Shown here: positions 21,407 to 33,385 of the stretch, one piece after another
Position numbering within the stretch: the first letter of the stretch is position 1
How the letters are laid out: every line of letters begins with the position of its first letter
From: Rhyacophila brunnea
Taxonomy: Eukaryota > Arthropoda > Insecta > Trichoptera > Rhyacophilidae
Direction: 5' to 3'
NCBI GenBank assembly: GCA_022495005.1
Contig: JAGYXB010001793.1
Coordinates: forward strand, 2,170,001 to 2,234,000
Length of the DNA stretch: 64,000 nucleotides
Position numbers and translations under genes: made by a program
Notes under the pieces: generated by a model
Databases searched by the model: none
Seen by the model: the letters and a program-made list of their open reading frames with translations, nothing else
Told to the model about the DNA's origin: nothing

Positions 21407-22005
21407 AACTAGACATTATTACTTAATTTTATAAAAATAATTAAATTTTCCAACAACGACATCTGTCGTATATGTAGGAAAGTGGAAATCATTGAAATAA
21501 ATACAGATTTCACCACAGTATATTCCACAGTACGACATCTGACTTGAACAAATTTCCCTAATTATTAGAAGTGAACAGTGATATTTTTATGTATTAAGTT
21601 TATGTCACGTGACCTCATGGTGTCTGGACCAGTCCATACAGAACGATAGGCTCTAATTTTTAAGCCTAAAATCTGCGTATAATATATTAATAAAATAAAT
21701 AATAATTAGATAATTAAAAAAAACTATGGCATTAATAATCACATAGCAAGATTGTTTTTAAAAATAAAAACAATTTATATTAATCTAATGATTTTTGATG
21801 TGTTAATTTAAAGCCATCGCTCAATTTTATGTCGTTAGTGAGTTATTAAAATGTCATCGAATTAAGTGGTGTGTATCTATTCATCAGTAGTAATATCGTA
21901 CTATCTTCTTATTTCCCGTAAGTATACTTGACAAGTTTGTTCTTTTTCTCTAATCTCCATAGGCTAATATCTCGTTCCAAAAGTCACCCTTTGTCGCTGT
22001 ACTGT

Positions 22006-22566
22006 ACAATCATATATGCTTCGCTTATGAACAAAATGTTAGGCTTACTTTATTTTTAAATTGCAAGATAATAAAACATTCTGATGTTTTGATGTGCATG
22101 TTTTCGTTTACGCCTCTCTCCTACGCAGTATCTCAATCACACTTTAACACAACAGAACTCATTAATAATTTCCATTGAATGCGGAAAAAAACAATGTAAA
22201 ACTTTTGGATAATATATTTTCTTAACAAAAATATATCTGTCACTAACCGGAATCCATTTGTAGAGAAAAGAACGATTTGTATGTTAAATAATACTGAAAG
22301 TCGTACCAGAATTATTTACATGCATTTACACATTGAGCGAAAAAGTTTTCCATCCTCACACAAGACGGAGAGCTTTTTTTATTCGATAATACTATTTAAG
22401 TTCCACGCCCGCGCTTTTTCCGAAAACTTTTCCAACTGCAAACGAAGTCACGTTTAAACAATGTATAAGTTTTTCTTTTACGAATCTCCAATGTATTAAA
22501 CACGGCCAAAGTTTGTACCCACAATGAATATTCTGAAATCTTTGACGACAACCTTTACTTTTCCAT
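22006..22566. other. no recognisable feature
   Basis: AT-rich spacer between family G and the hAT element; nothing supported. Confidence 0.35.
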
Positions 22567-22574
22567 ACTATGAT

Positions 22575-24259
22575 CAGTGACGTCCCTAGACAAAATGCCG
22601 CCCCTAGGCAACGTCAAAATGCCGCCCCATTTTTTATCATCCTTTCATTACTCCAATATCTAATAAATGTGTTGTATGAAGCATGGCCCCCTCATCCTGA
22701 AGCGGGCCTCGTGTTAGGATCTTTGGCGCCCCCCCTACCTATCGCTAAGGATAAAAGCAGTGTGACGCTCTACAGTAATGTTTTCCAAATGGTGTACGCG
22801 TTAAAATTGATGTGTATATTTAGTGTTTTTTTGTATATTTTAATACATACACTTGAATTATGGAGTTTTTGAGTATCGCTACACAATTATAAATTGTATT
22901 GTGTGACCACATAATTTTAAATAATATCATTATTGAAGGAAAATAGCGCCGCAGGCAAATTTTTTGCTATTAGAGCAAATTTGTGATATGTGTTTATCTC
23001 ACTTATCGAGCCCGGGCCCCAGGCTAGAGCATTGTCAGCCCCCCTTTGTGGGGGCCATGGTATGGATACATTACTAATAAAATATACACCTACCACTAAG
23101 CTGAAACATACAAAATTAAATTTAGATATCATTAAATAAATAAGCGAATAAATATAATTTTAGTTAAGACACTTACCCAAATCACCAGAGTATGAGATGC
23201 CATTTGGTTGATATGTCTGACACATTTGGTTTGTATCATTTAGTAATACCTACGCAGATGTATTATTTTCACACCATTTTCTCTATGCTATTATTGTACC
23301 CTAGGACACGTAAACAAAATAATTTTCCTCATTATTTTTTTAATATAAACCTAAATTTAATCATAAATACACTATTAATTAAAAGTCTCAACATTCAACC
23401 GTCGATGATTGAAATAAACTACAAATCCACACTATTATCAGCAAAAAATATGTTTACAAAAAAAACGACTTAAAAGAAGGTATTGCACAGCATTGTATTC
23501 ACAGCACGGTAAATATGATATAATCTAGGTAGGTACCTACTAGTGTACATTTTTATTACAATTAGCTGGTACTTAACGTAAATACCTATTATATGCACGA
23601 ATACTAATTGATTATTTCAAATGTCAATAAGGATTAATAATCATTATGAATATGTATCTATTTGCAATAGGTACCTACATCCGGCAACTTTTAAATCTCG
23701 CGAGTGAATATTTGGGTAAATTAAAAAATACGGTAAGATGTACCTACCTATAAATCTCTACCATAAATTCTCCTTGTTTCGTTACCAACGTTGATATTTA
23801 TATAATATTATTTTCTTTTAATAACTATGGCGCGACATAATTATTGGCTTTTGCGCAGTATACCTACCACTGTTATGAAAGGAACTCTTTAATCTGAGTA
23901 AATGCCATTATATTATTATGACTGATTTATTATTGGTTTGTGGTTGTTTTACATTTATAAAAATATTCATAATGGGTCTAGGCGCCAAGTTTATTAGCAT
24001 TTGTATACGAAACCGAGCAGTCAAAAATAAAATAAAAAAATCACTAGTGAGCGTGGTGACATCATACTTAAATCGCTGTGAGTACCTACTGGGTAATAAT
24101 AAAAAAAAGCATCCGAAACAAAACATCTCCAACGCTCTGGTTATAATATAACTAAGTTTAGGTAGCTATTTCTATATGATTCTCCTCGATTTGCCGCCCT
24201 TCGAGTATCTGCCGCCCCCAAGCGACGCTCAATCTGCCTACCCCCACGGGATGTCACTG
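22575..24259. mobile_element. hAT-like element, 1685 bp, with exact 8-bp target duplication
   Basis: Flanked by ACTATGAT at 22567-22574 and 24260-24267. Ends are CAGTGACGTCCCTAGACAAA and, as complement of the right end, CAGTGACATCCCGTGGGGGT. It lies in opposite orientation to 6495-7067, which has the same two distinct ends. Sub-terminal GCCGCCCC words recur at both sides. Open frames inside (22570-22872, 23192-23473 and others) are not transposase, so it is a non-autonomous copy, three times longer than the 573-bp member; the extra DNA is AT-rich and unassigned. Confidence 0.8.
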
Positions 24260-24267
24260 ACTATGAT

Positions 24268-24650
24268 ATATTTTTTTTAAATCAATAACCAGCGCTGAAA
24301 ATAGAACGGGACCGAATCGTAGAACCCTGAGCATCCTTGGGGAATTGAAACCCATGAAAAATGTTTTCGGAGATTCCATTTGTTTTTATAACGTAATTTA
24401 ACATGCTATGGTTGAAAAGGAAAATGTCTTGTTCATATGAGTCTGCTTAGCATAGTATAAGTATGCCATATCAAGGGGAGGCAGCTGCCATGTGTATTAT
24501 GATTTTAGGGGGCTCAATTCTTGAAATTTATAGAACAAATCTATTTTTTTTAGAAATATGGATTCATTAAAGCATAGTATTATTGTGCTAAGAATTTTTA
24601 ACTATGTCATTGAATGTCGAATGTAGATGATGAAGGAGAAATATCATTTA
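24268..24650. other. no recognisable feature
   Basis: Mixed-composition spacer up to the LINE junction; nothing supported. Confidence 0.35.
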
Positions 24651-24654
24651 GTAG

Positions 24655-25875
24655 TTTCGGGCCGGGTTTCTACCTGGTCGAGCGTGTGCAGACCAAATTC
24701 ACAACCTTCGATGTCTTCTCCAGCAGAGCCATGAGCTGAACAGTCCGATGGCTTGCTGCTTTGTGGATTATGAGAAGGCTTTCGACAGTCCGCACCGCCC
24801 CTCCCTCTGGATGATACTGGGAGCATACGGGATCCCTCCCAAGATCACTTCCATAATCAAAAGCCTGCACGAGAATAGCGAATGCTGTGTCAGAATTGGA
24901 GACACTGTCACGGAATGTTTCGGGGTCACGACCGGAGTCAGACAGGGTTGTGTCCTTGCACCGTTTCCCTTTATCATTCTCTTTGACTTCATACTGCGGA
25001 AGTCAATAACACCCGACTGAGGCATACCTGTTACCCCGACGGTGAAGCTATGCGACCTGAAATACGCCGATGATGCTGTCCTATTCGACAACTCAATCGA
25101 GCGCATTCAAGAGACAATCGACAGGTTGCATAACAACTCCTCTCGCGTTGGTTTGAAAATCAACGCGAAGAAATCCAACGTCTTGTGCAATAGCACCTGT
25201 CCTGATCCAGATTTACCTCTGATTAGCGATGGACAAAGCATCGAGAGCGTCGACAGCTTCAAGTACCTGGGGGTACACATCACGGGAGATGGCATTTTGC
25301 AGAAAGAGCTCGCTATCCGAATGGGAATGGCTGGAGCAACATTCAACTCGATGCGAAATGTCTGGGACTCACGATTGTACTCGGTCAAAACCAAATGCCG
25401 CCTATTCGACGCTTGCATTCTGACGGTGCTGCTTTACGGTAGCGAATCATGGCACCTTACGAAGGCTCAGAGCAACCGTATACTGAGCTTCGAAAACAGA
25501 TGTTTGCGACGAATACTGGGTGTGCGGTGGTATGACTTTAGGAGCAACGAGGAGATAAGAGAACGCACCAAGCAGCCTCTCATCACGCTGAAAGTGAAGA
25601 AGCGACGTTGGACCTGGCTCGGCCACGTGCTGCGGATGCCAGAAAAGAACTTTAACCTGGCTTGCCTGTTCTTCAAGCTGACCGGATTCCGGCGACCTGG
25701 AAGGCCGCCAAATACAATCTACAGAGTGTCTACGGCGGAGCTACGAGATTCTGGTTTGACCTGGAACGAAGCAAGAAGACTGGCGAGCGACAGGGGTTCT
25801 TGGAGGCGCCGCGTGGTGTCCGTATGCTCCAGTTAAGGGTCGGATATGGCTAAAGAAGTAGAAGAAGAAGTTTCT
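24655..25875 (+). pseudogene. non-LTR retrotransposon reverse transcriptase, 5'-truncated, one stop
   Basis: One frame runs from about 24655 to the TAA after SVCSS at 25834-25836, broken only by TGA at 25018-25020. Starting RAGFLPGR, it carries FVDYEKAFDS (residues 36-45), GVRQGCVLAP (from 94) and the catalytic KYADDAVLF with YADD at 25063-25074, then LLYGSESW, a CLRRILGVRWYD block, WLGHVLRMP and GRPPNTIYR with a closing DRGSWRRRV. This is the reverse transcriptase fingers-palm through C-terminal domain of a LINE; the upstream endonuclease and palm start are missing. The DNA is far more GC-rich than its surroundings, suggesting a recent arrival. It ends in a GAAGTAGAAGAAGAAG microsatellite-like tail, as RTE-like elements do. 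The exact clade is uncertain. Confidence 0.85.
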
Positions 25876-25879
25876 TCAA

Positions 25880-26340
25880 AAAAGGATTTAAAACTATTTA
25901 CGATCAAAACTAAGTCGGGTGACTAAATAGACAAGCGAAATTTCACGCACGTTTATATTATTCATAAATAATAATCACAAAATTTTCTGGTGCGGTGGTG
26001 GGTTTAATTGAATTTTAATAACAAAACAACACTATCTTCAATGTATAGTCTTATAGCGCCTGTACACGTGCATGGATTTACTGGCACCAATAGTGTGTAT
26101 TTTAAACTATCGCGATAATAACTGTTTACACGAAAAAGTGCTGACTCGCCAATCTCATTCATTTCTCACGCGTAAGCGAGACGCGATGTTGTCATTGTAT
26201 GGTGCTATTTGACATGTTGTGAAAATTTGTAAACGTCAAAAACGCTTTGCGTGGTGTAGATTCAGAAGGTGTAGAACTTATTTGATGCAATCTTGCAACT
26301 TGCACGATAATACGTGTAAACGGGGTATGAGTTAAATGAC
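25880..26340. other. no firmly recognised feature
   Basis: Mixed composition. Fragments such as CCTGTACACGTGCATGG (26059) and GCACGATAATACGTGTAAAC (26302) face each other weakly and could be decayed inverted ends; not enough to call. Confidence 0.3.
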
Positions 26341-26344
26341 AAGA

Positions 26345-26740
26345 AATAAGTATGAACTATTCGTTGAATAAAAAAAGTTAATTAAATTATTAGTTCAAGT
26401 AAGTTACAATAAAAAATCTTGGAGTGATCCGTGACGTCGGTTAGTAATAATTAAAGTAATTAACACCTACTTTGATTTAAAATACAAAAGCCGATTGCCA
26501 ATAGTAACTCAATTTGGAAAGAGCTTCATGGAATATTGTAAGAGACACTAGTTATAGTTTTCGCAATTAGATAACCTATAGCATTGTGGTCGATATGCGT
26601 GGGCGCAAATCCCGAGGGATGCAGATTCGATCCTGCTGGGTGTCTTTTTTTTCAAAGAAGATTTTTTCTATTAGTTATGTATTATGTTCTCAAAAGTGTT
26701 TTCAAAATTATGTATTTTCAAAATCTAATATAGGTAATTA
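26345..26740 (+). repeat. tRNA-like repeat (family A), copy 5, best preserved
   Basis: The 5' side begins ACTATTCGTTGAATAAAAAA, followed by the 200-bp head with TCTTGGAGTGATCCGTGACG. A-box-like AGCATTGTGG at 26580-26589 and B-box-like GATTCGATCCT at 26623-26633 are followed by GCTGGGTGTC, T-run and the AAAAGTGTTTTCAAAATTATG tail. Likely derived from a Pol III tRNA gene; it could be transcribed if the boxes work. Confidence 0.7.
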
Positions 26741-27280
26741 TGTAGTATACCTACATAAATATATACTAGGTTATAAAAGTCTTTACAAAAATAAGTTCTG
26801 TTATATGCCGAATCAGCAATTTGCTTTTCCATATAAATGTTATACATTTGTTTCGAATATGTAGCTACAACTGCTCGATATAAATGTATTTCAATTTCAT
26901 GTCTAGGCAAATGCGTAGGCCTGCAACATCATTGGACCTCGGCTGTGCAATAAGGTACATGCACTTCTAGTAACAGGTGCATCAACCATTTAAAACGACA
27001 ACATTAAACATTCGAAGCAGTCCGACCGTAAATGTAACTGTCATGTTGTGTAAATCTATAAAACTAAATTCCAATCTAAACTCTGGTATACATATTATTA
27101 TTATATTATGTAGTTGTGTCGTGAATTTGTTAGTATAGCAATCGACATTTTTATGTTATAGCGAACGCACTTAGCACACACAGAAAACTTTGGTATCTCT
27201 CTTCTCTTCTTGGATGTTGGAAGATTATGACCGCTTTAAAAGGTTGTATTATTATTGTCTGTTAAAATGATGAATAAATC
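26741..27280. other. no recognisable feature
   Basis: AT-rich spacer; open frames across 26586-26910 read through repeat sequence. Confidence 0.35.
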
Positions 27281-27284
27281 AGCC

Positions 27285-27815
27285 AGTAGCATTCATTATG
27301 TAAACATCAAATTAGTGTTGTTATATCAAACGGAAGAGAGATCACGCTCGCATGGCCACTCTTGGAAGCTCAAGGTTAATTCGGATATTTTCGTACATTC
27401 TCGTTAATCTTTGACACAATCGTGACTAAAAAATATTAATTGTTCTAATTCGGTCACTACTCCAGGGAACGACTCAAAAATGATTTTTCACAATCGAGGG
27501 CGATCGTGGCAGACGACCGGCCTAAACGGTTGAAGTTGAGAGAAGCTGCAAATTTAATAATTGTTAAAATGTTAAATTAAGTCATACAGCCTTCATTATA
27601 TTATGTAAACGTTAAATTTGTGTCATTATGTCAAACGCAAGACAGGACACGCTCGCGCGGCCACTCTTGGACGCTTAAGGTTAATTCGGATATTTTCGTA
27701 CATTCTCGGTAATCTTCGACACGATCGTGACAAAAAATTAAAATTCTTCCAATGTGGTCACGACTCAAAAGTGACTTTCACGATCGGAGGCGATCGTGGC
27801 AAACGGTTGGCTTGA
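27285..27815 (+). repeat. two-unit tandem repeat, about 260-300 bp per unit
   Basis: Units at about 27285-27560 and 27590-27815 share CATTATGTAAAC, GGCCACTCTTGGA, AAGGTTAATTCGGATATTTT, CGTACATTCTCG, GACAC(A/G)ATCGTGAC and GGCGATCGTGGCA in the same order. They are diverged, with small indels. No unit has a conserved open frame, so the overlapping frames at 27618-28117 are not supported. Confidence 0.75.
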
Positions 27816-28091
27816 GAATCTGCTATTGTAATTCGAGATTAAATCCGCACATTTGTTTCATTATTAATTGGCTTCTTGTTATTCATCTCCTCATGCCACT
27901 GGTTTTCATAATAATATGTGCTTACATTAAGACTAGTTTCAATATATTTTATAAATGTAATTACTATAATTCATTGAGTTTCCCAAATGAATTGATAATT
28001 ATTAACAATATCAAACAGAGAATACTAACAAAACGAAAATGCGGAATATATAATACGGAGAAGAAAATTAATATTATAGCAGGCATAACTT

Positions 28092-28229
28092 TGAAAAGAG
28101 ACCCATACATGGCGTAGCCCATTTACTAGACATCGCAAGCGCTATGTAGATAGATTAGGATTCAACTCTATGTTGACTCGCAAATTGATGTCTCTCACAG
28201 ATCTTTCACAACCAGTCAGTTTAAACTGA
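28092..28229 (+). pseudogene. short coding-like remnant, unknown
   Basis: One frame reads KETHTWRSPFTRHRKRYV then DRLGFNSMLTRKLMSLTDLS and QPVSLN, with a TGA stop at about 28227-28229. Composition is more balanced than the flanks and residue use is protein-like. No ATG or clear acceptor opens it and I do not recognise it. Likely a transposon tail or a decayed exon. Confidence 0.25.
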
Positions 28230-28454
28230 TTAGCTCTGACCCTTTTGATCATACAGGTCCTCTATTTTGAGACTAAGCACCTTACAATATCATTATTCGT
28301 TTCTAGGAATAAGTGCGGTACCTAGTTTTCATTAATTTAATGTGATACCTACCCGATTTGAAGTAATCCTTTGGCAAGTTCATCTGGTTATTTGGTCGAG
28401 TGAGTCATCCTATATTGTTAATCTATTTCCGTATACCGTTTGAAGTATTCTCTG

Positions 28455-28803
28455 TTCATCATCATCAGCCTGAATCCATCCAATGCTGGATGAAGGCCTC
28501 TTCAAGCTGCTTCTACTTATCTCGGTCCTGTGCATTGCGTTGCCACGTATTTCCGCAGAAATTTATCATTTCATCGATCCAGCGGCCTTTAGGTCTACCT
28601 TGCGGAAGTTTTGTACCTCTTGGATACCACTGGATGACTAATTTTGTCCAACGATTGTCTCTTCTTTGAGCTATGTGTCCAGCCCATTTCCATTTAAGGT
28701 TTTTAATGAACTCTATTACATCGCAAACCCTTGTCTGCTTCCTTATCCACGCATTCCTCTTTTTGTCCTTTCGCGTTATCCCCAGCATGCACCTCTCCAT
28801 CAT
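28455..28803 (-). pseudogene. RTE-type LINE ORF2 C-terminus and 3' end
   Basis: The minus-strand frame 28803-28513 reads MMERCMLGITRKDKKRNAWI, then RKQTRVCDVIEF, WKWAGHIAQR, RWTKLVIQWYP, PQGRPKGRWIDE and NTWQRNAQDR. These are the C-terminal blocks of lepidopteran endonuclease-reverse transcriptases. The last residues (typically W plus about 10) are followed by the TCATCATCATCAGCC end at 28457-28471. It is truncated at its 5' side right at MMER; no reverse transcriptase core remains. It is the least decayed of the three such tails here. Confidence 0.8.
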
Positions 28804-29535
28804 ATAAACTCGGAATAAATATTAAAACCGGAATTGTTTATATTACCTTATAAATACTATGACTGGCTACCAACGTGGCTCCAAAGTGTTTCTATGTTAT
28901 AAATAAATAAAAACCATCCTATAATATACTATTACTTATACTGAAATAGAAACATATTAAGATCACGTATCTTTTTTTATAGAATAAGACAAAGTATTTA
29001 TTTGCACAAAATTACATATTATTCAAACTCATACAAACTAAAAATATACTCGATCCCTATTTATATACTTAACAGCCATGAATCGATGTCATTTAGAATT
29101 ACAATCTTTCTTTCTCTCAACGATTTGCACTTGATTCTAGTTTTTTTTCCCGAAGACAAAAGACTTGTCAAGCACTTTTAGTAAATGTTTCCGCTGTCAG
29201 ACTATTGCCCATTTTCCAAAAAGCCATTTCCGAGCCACTTCTTGCCATCTTGCCAGAAGCAATATAGCCTTACTTTACCCTCTATTCTTCCAAAAAAGAC
29301 ATAATTTACTGTCGCTATTAATTGATACAACCGACTGTAGAAGGTTAGTTATTTCTGAATGAACTCTTTTTTAAGAGTATTGACCTTCAAATGAAGGCAT
29401 AATGAACGTTGAACTATGTTGATCACTTCGGTTCCCAACCTTTATAGATGCACGATCTTTAATTATACATAAATGCCAATTAACCTTACGACATTAAAAG
29501 CCATTTTCATCGGTTAAAGAAACCACATAATATAA
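28804..29535. other. no recognisable feature
   Basis: AT-rich spacer; the open frame at 29165-29362 shows no family. Confidence 0.35.
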
Positions 29536-29539
29536 TAAA

Positions 29540-29770
29540 CTATTTTGTTTTATTCAATAAATAATTCGCAATAATATAACATGTTTTTATTGAACACATA
29601 TAATTTGAAAACACTTCTGAGAAATATATAATGTTTTTGAAAAAAATACGACACCCAGCAGAATTCATATCTGCACCTCCCGGGATTGACGCCCATGTGC
29701 TCTAGCCAGTTATCCTATCCAATTGCAACGAAGTTAACTAATGGTTCAATCATGTTTATTCCCACCATCA
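29540..29770 (-). repeat. tRNA-like repeat (family A), copy 6
   Basis: Minus-strand copy: the 3' limit TTATTCAATAAATAATTCGC is at the left (29553), then ATTTGAAAACACTTCTGAG, ACGACACCCAGCAGAATTC (B side) and CTCTAGCCAGTTATCCTAT (A side). The head is mostly missing. Confidence 0.65.
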
Positions 29771-29859
29771 CTAATTCTATATGTAAGATGCCACATTGAA
29801 AGGTAGTGACATTAACCACCATTTTTTCAGGTCGATCTTCTGTTAAACCCATTTTTTAA

Positions 29860-30187
29860 CATGGAACATGTTGTACTCATGATCTCCGACGCAAAATCGT
29901 TACAAAAAATAGACGTAGAATAACGCAGTTCGCGCCCCGCCCTGATTACTTACGCGCGCAGATTATTTTAATTTTACGTTCAGTAGCCTACATTCTGTGC
30001 GATGTATTGTTCGTCAGTTATTAGTTTTCTGTTTAGTTGTTCTTTAGTTTTATTATTGTAATTACATAATTTTCAGAAAAGTAAAATTGTTTGAATCCTT
30101 TGGATTAGGTTACTTTGACGAATAAATTTTCTTTCGAATTTGGACAACCAGCATTCAGAGCATCAGTAGGCAAAACATGTTCCATGT
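29860..30187. mobile_element. TTAA-flanked inverted-end element, 328 bp
   Basis: TTAA at 29856-29859 and 30188-30191 bracket CATGGAACATGTT on the left and its complement AACATGTTCCATG (plus T) on the right. TTAA duplication is the hallmark of piggyBac-type elements. The inner sequence includes a GC-rich CAGTTCGCGCCCCGCCC patch and GAATAAATTT. The repeat end is itself palindromic, which weakens the evidence slightly. No coding sequence. Confidence 0.5.
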
Positions 30188-30191
30188 TTAA

Positions 30192-33185
30192 TAATTTTAG
30201 CCGTCAGGGTTTAAGTAACCACATATTCATATTCAAGTAATAGGTATATTATTTGTTATATGTGTATAAATATTTTAAATCACCACGATAACTGACAGCA
30301 CTGTGTAAAATATGTGTAAGGTGTAAGTGCAATGCAAAATCATCATCACCAAGGTTGATACTAACTAACTTTTTTATAGCTTCACTTCAATATACATACC
30401 TATTATTTAGATTGCATCTTGACTAAGCTAGACTAAGCTTTACTTTAATATATTTGCTGACGACGTTTTTTTGTATCGAAATCAACATGACTATAGTACG
30501 TTAGGTCGATTATTATACACCCTTTCTAAAAGCTTGACTATGTTTAAAATCACCCTTGTCGTCTTGTTTAAGCTTTTAACAGAATCAAAACTTTTATCGC
30601 TGATTTCCTATCGAATGAAGTGCGGGGTCAATTGAACTCGAGCAACGGTGCTCAAACCCACAGTAGTGAAACGTGCGAATCACTGCAAGATACTTTGGAA
30701 AACTTTGCATTTGTAAATCCAATCAGTGTAACTTCCAACATCAAAGTGGCAACTTTACTGACACCGATTTTAGTAATATTAGAATCTATGTGTAGGAAAA
30801 ACTTGATGTTTTCTGAAATATTATAGTTCTACTAGCCATGCTTTAGTAACACCCCGTAATGACCCTTATATACTTATAAATAAGGCATAGTGGCATATGA
30901 CGACTTTTAAGATTGGACATGCTTTACTTTATAAGTGGTTTTATCTATCAAAAAAGCCATTAATTACTAGTTAACTAGGTATTAAAATATGCGATGCGAT
31001 ACGGATCACCTATGCGCGTTGTCATTTCCATAGCTTTTATAGATATTGTGTATGCATATTTAAGACAAATTAGGGATACGCCACATCCGCAGCATCTATG
31101 AATCGCACTTAACTAATATATATCTACTTTTATAGGTAAACAAAAATTTTAACAAAATCAGGATAATGCTATAGAATTTAGTATTATATTATAACTATAA
31201 ACTTTAAAAACATTATTGTAGGACGATTTTAGTGTGGTTGAATTAATTAACACCTACAATTATTACATTAACATTGAAATAATATGACAATTCGATATTT
31301 TTCAGTATGTTTTTTTTTACTTTTCATTCGAGATAATAATTTTAATATGTAATCGTTCATCTAAATAATATGTTGGCTAAATTATTACTCTACTACTCTA
31401 CTTATATTTTTTTATCTGGTCCTACAGCCTGAGGTATAAGTAATCTTAAGCAGACTCCTCACACACGATTCACACCTACTATCCGTTCTTCCACTTCATT
31501 TGATCTCCCACGGCTCTCGCAGTGTTCGCTGTAGGCAATCAAGCCACAAAATACGTGATATTCTAGGTAACCTACTAAATCCGATGTAAATTGTTTATTA
31601 TTTAACGATTCATGCGTGTCACATGGTTGGCCTCTCGTATGTGTTAGATTTTCATAAATCTGAAGACGCCAGATTCATCAAAAATTATAGTGACGACGCC
31701 AGATGCCATCCTTGCAGATGGCGCAAAATATATTTCACAAGATTCTACACTTAAACATATTATGTATAATGTATATAAATATAATACATACATAAACAAT
31801 GTCGTCATATTATGCAATTTAAGATTAAAAACTACATGGATTCCGCAACTTTATAAAATTTTAATTATCTGTAACGCAAACTGTAAAGAAAGAAAACAAA
31901 TGATACTCTCATAATAGTTTGACATATGCTTACAGTGCGGTAATAGCATATCGAGTGAATAGAGTATCGATAAATTAGTGTGTTATCCAAGGGTAATTAA
32001 AATAGGGGGTGCTGTAACCTACTGTAACCTTAGGCAGCATGCACAACCAATAAATAATACAAATATTATGGATGAGGAAAAACCATATGTAAAGTCAGGA
32101 GAATCTACAAAGACTTCGTCAGGTTGATTCAGCAGCTCACAGATAAATAATTGAGTCTAAACACCAGAACAAAGACATTAACAAGGTGTATGAGAATGTT
32201 GACAGACGGTACTGTCACTTGGAAATGTTTCGTAATGCTTAATAATAATTTAATTAATTGAGAATAATAATTGGGTGATTTTAAAATAATGTTGAAACGC
32301 TTGCAGTTTTTGACAAACGAACTGAGAGATGCAAGCGATATTAGTATGTTATAAAAAAATCATCAACCCAAAATAACATGCAGCTAATTTAAGCGTCCAT
32401 GAGTCCTTTTGTTGAGCTTCCCTCCTTGGAAAAAATCGGAATAAGAAGTAGCAACATAATATATTACAATATTCTGTTTTATATGAGTCATAAAGTGCTT
32501 CAAGCTACCGTCCGCCATTTTGCTTATTAAACTTTATAATATCGTTTCGTCAAAATGAAACGTTTAAAAGATTTTTAATAATATTTATACGTATCTTTAA
32601 ATTTCTTAGCAAATCCACGTACCTACCTACTTCATTTTTTGGTTTAGTAAAATAAAAGTTATCGCATTTTCAAATTGTAAAGTTTCATCTACCCATTGTT
32701 TACCATCATCATCATCATCACCAGGCGAAGTCGATTCACTTATTATGAAGGTTCCTTTTAGATTCCTCAATTCATTTCGGTTATTCGCTTATTGATTAGG
32801 GGACCTCCCTCTTCCACCGACGATGGGCCGCTAGAGTAATGTCTTTTAGTTATCAAATGGCCAATGAAGTGCAGAACTATTTAAAAAGTATATTTTGAAG
32901 ACTCGATTCTTGGTCTTTATTTGAGAAATTGGTTCTTTCTGCTGCCACGTTTTCTCAATGTCACATTTCAAACGCATCAGTTTTACGACTTTCTTTATAC
33001 TTTAAGTCTCAGAAAGGTGGTGATTCTGTGTTAATTCGTTATAATGTGTAAAATTTATTTATTACTTGTACTTATCCTATTAAGTTTTACCAAGTACGAG
33101 TACCGTCATTTAAGATTTGAGTTTATGTAATATTATAATTATTATTGTCTACTTACGGGTAGAAAACGATCTGTGTTATGTAATA
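30192..33185. other. long AT-rich stretch without supported features
   Basis: No RNA gene or shared repeat was recognised. The open frame at 30620-30826 (MRGQLNSSNGAQTHSSETCE...) is serine-rich and unassigned; 31690-31914 is low complexity. A CATCATCATCATCA run at 32705-32718 may be a degraded LINE tail or a simple repeat. Confidence 0.35.
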
Positions 33186-33189
33186 AAAA

Positions 33190-33385
33190 TACATAATAAT
33201 GGGTTTTGAAACAAAGTAATGTTTGCTAATTCTATTTTAATTGAGTCGTTTACGTTGACAGCAGCTGTTTCGGGATATAAATCCATCTTTGTTCATAGTA
33301 GTTATAGTCGACCTTTCAACCATTAGAATTAACAAAAACAGCTTTGTTTAAAATTCATTATAATGGAGTTCTACGACATAAACGC
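33190..33385. repeat. foldback MITE (family F), copy 1
   Basis: Left end ATAATGGGTTTTGAAACAAAG (33197) and right end CTTTGTTTAAAATTCATTAT (33342) are near-inverted. The right flank AATGGAGTTCTACG is shared with the copy at 56447-57200, where a solo LTR sits at this exact place. Confidence 0.6.

Larger units (their letters stand above)
20843..22005. repeat. interspersed repeat family G, copy 1, split by a LINE
   Basis: Left block GTGGCGAAGACACTATACTA and right blocks (CAACGACATCTGTCG, TTTATGTCACGTGACCTCA, TATTCATCAGTAGTAAT, CAAAAGTCACCCTTTGTCGC) match 40484-41098 in order. A truncated LINE (20992-21406) interrupts it. TGGCGAAG and TTTGTCGCTG ends suggest a hAT-like element, but no target duplication was established. 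Confidence 0.6.

Noticed and set aside
27752..28117. 121-codon plus-strand gene
   Set aside because: It starts inside a diverged tandem repeat, runs into low-complexity AT-rich sequence, and the other unit lacks the frame.
32705..32718. LINE 3' end marked by CATCATCATCATCA
   Set aside because: No coding remnant is readable next to it, so it may be a plain microsatellite.
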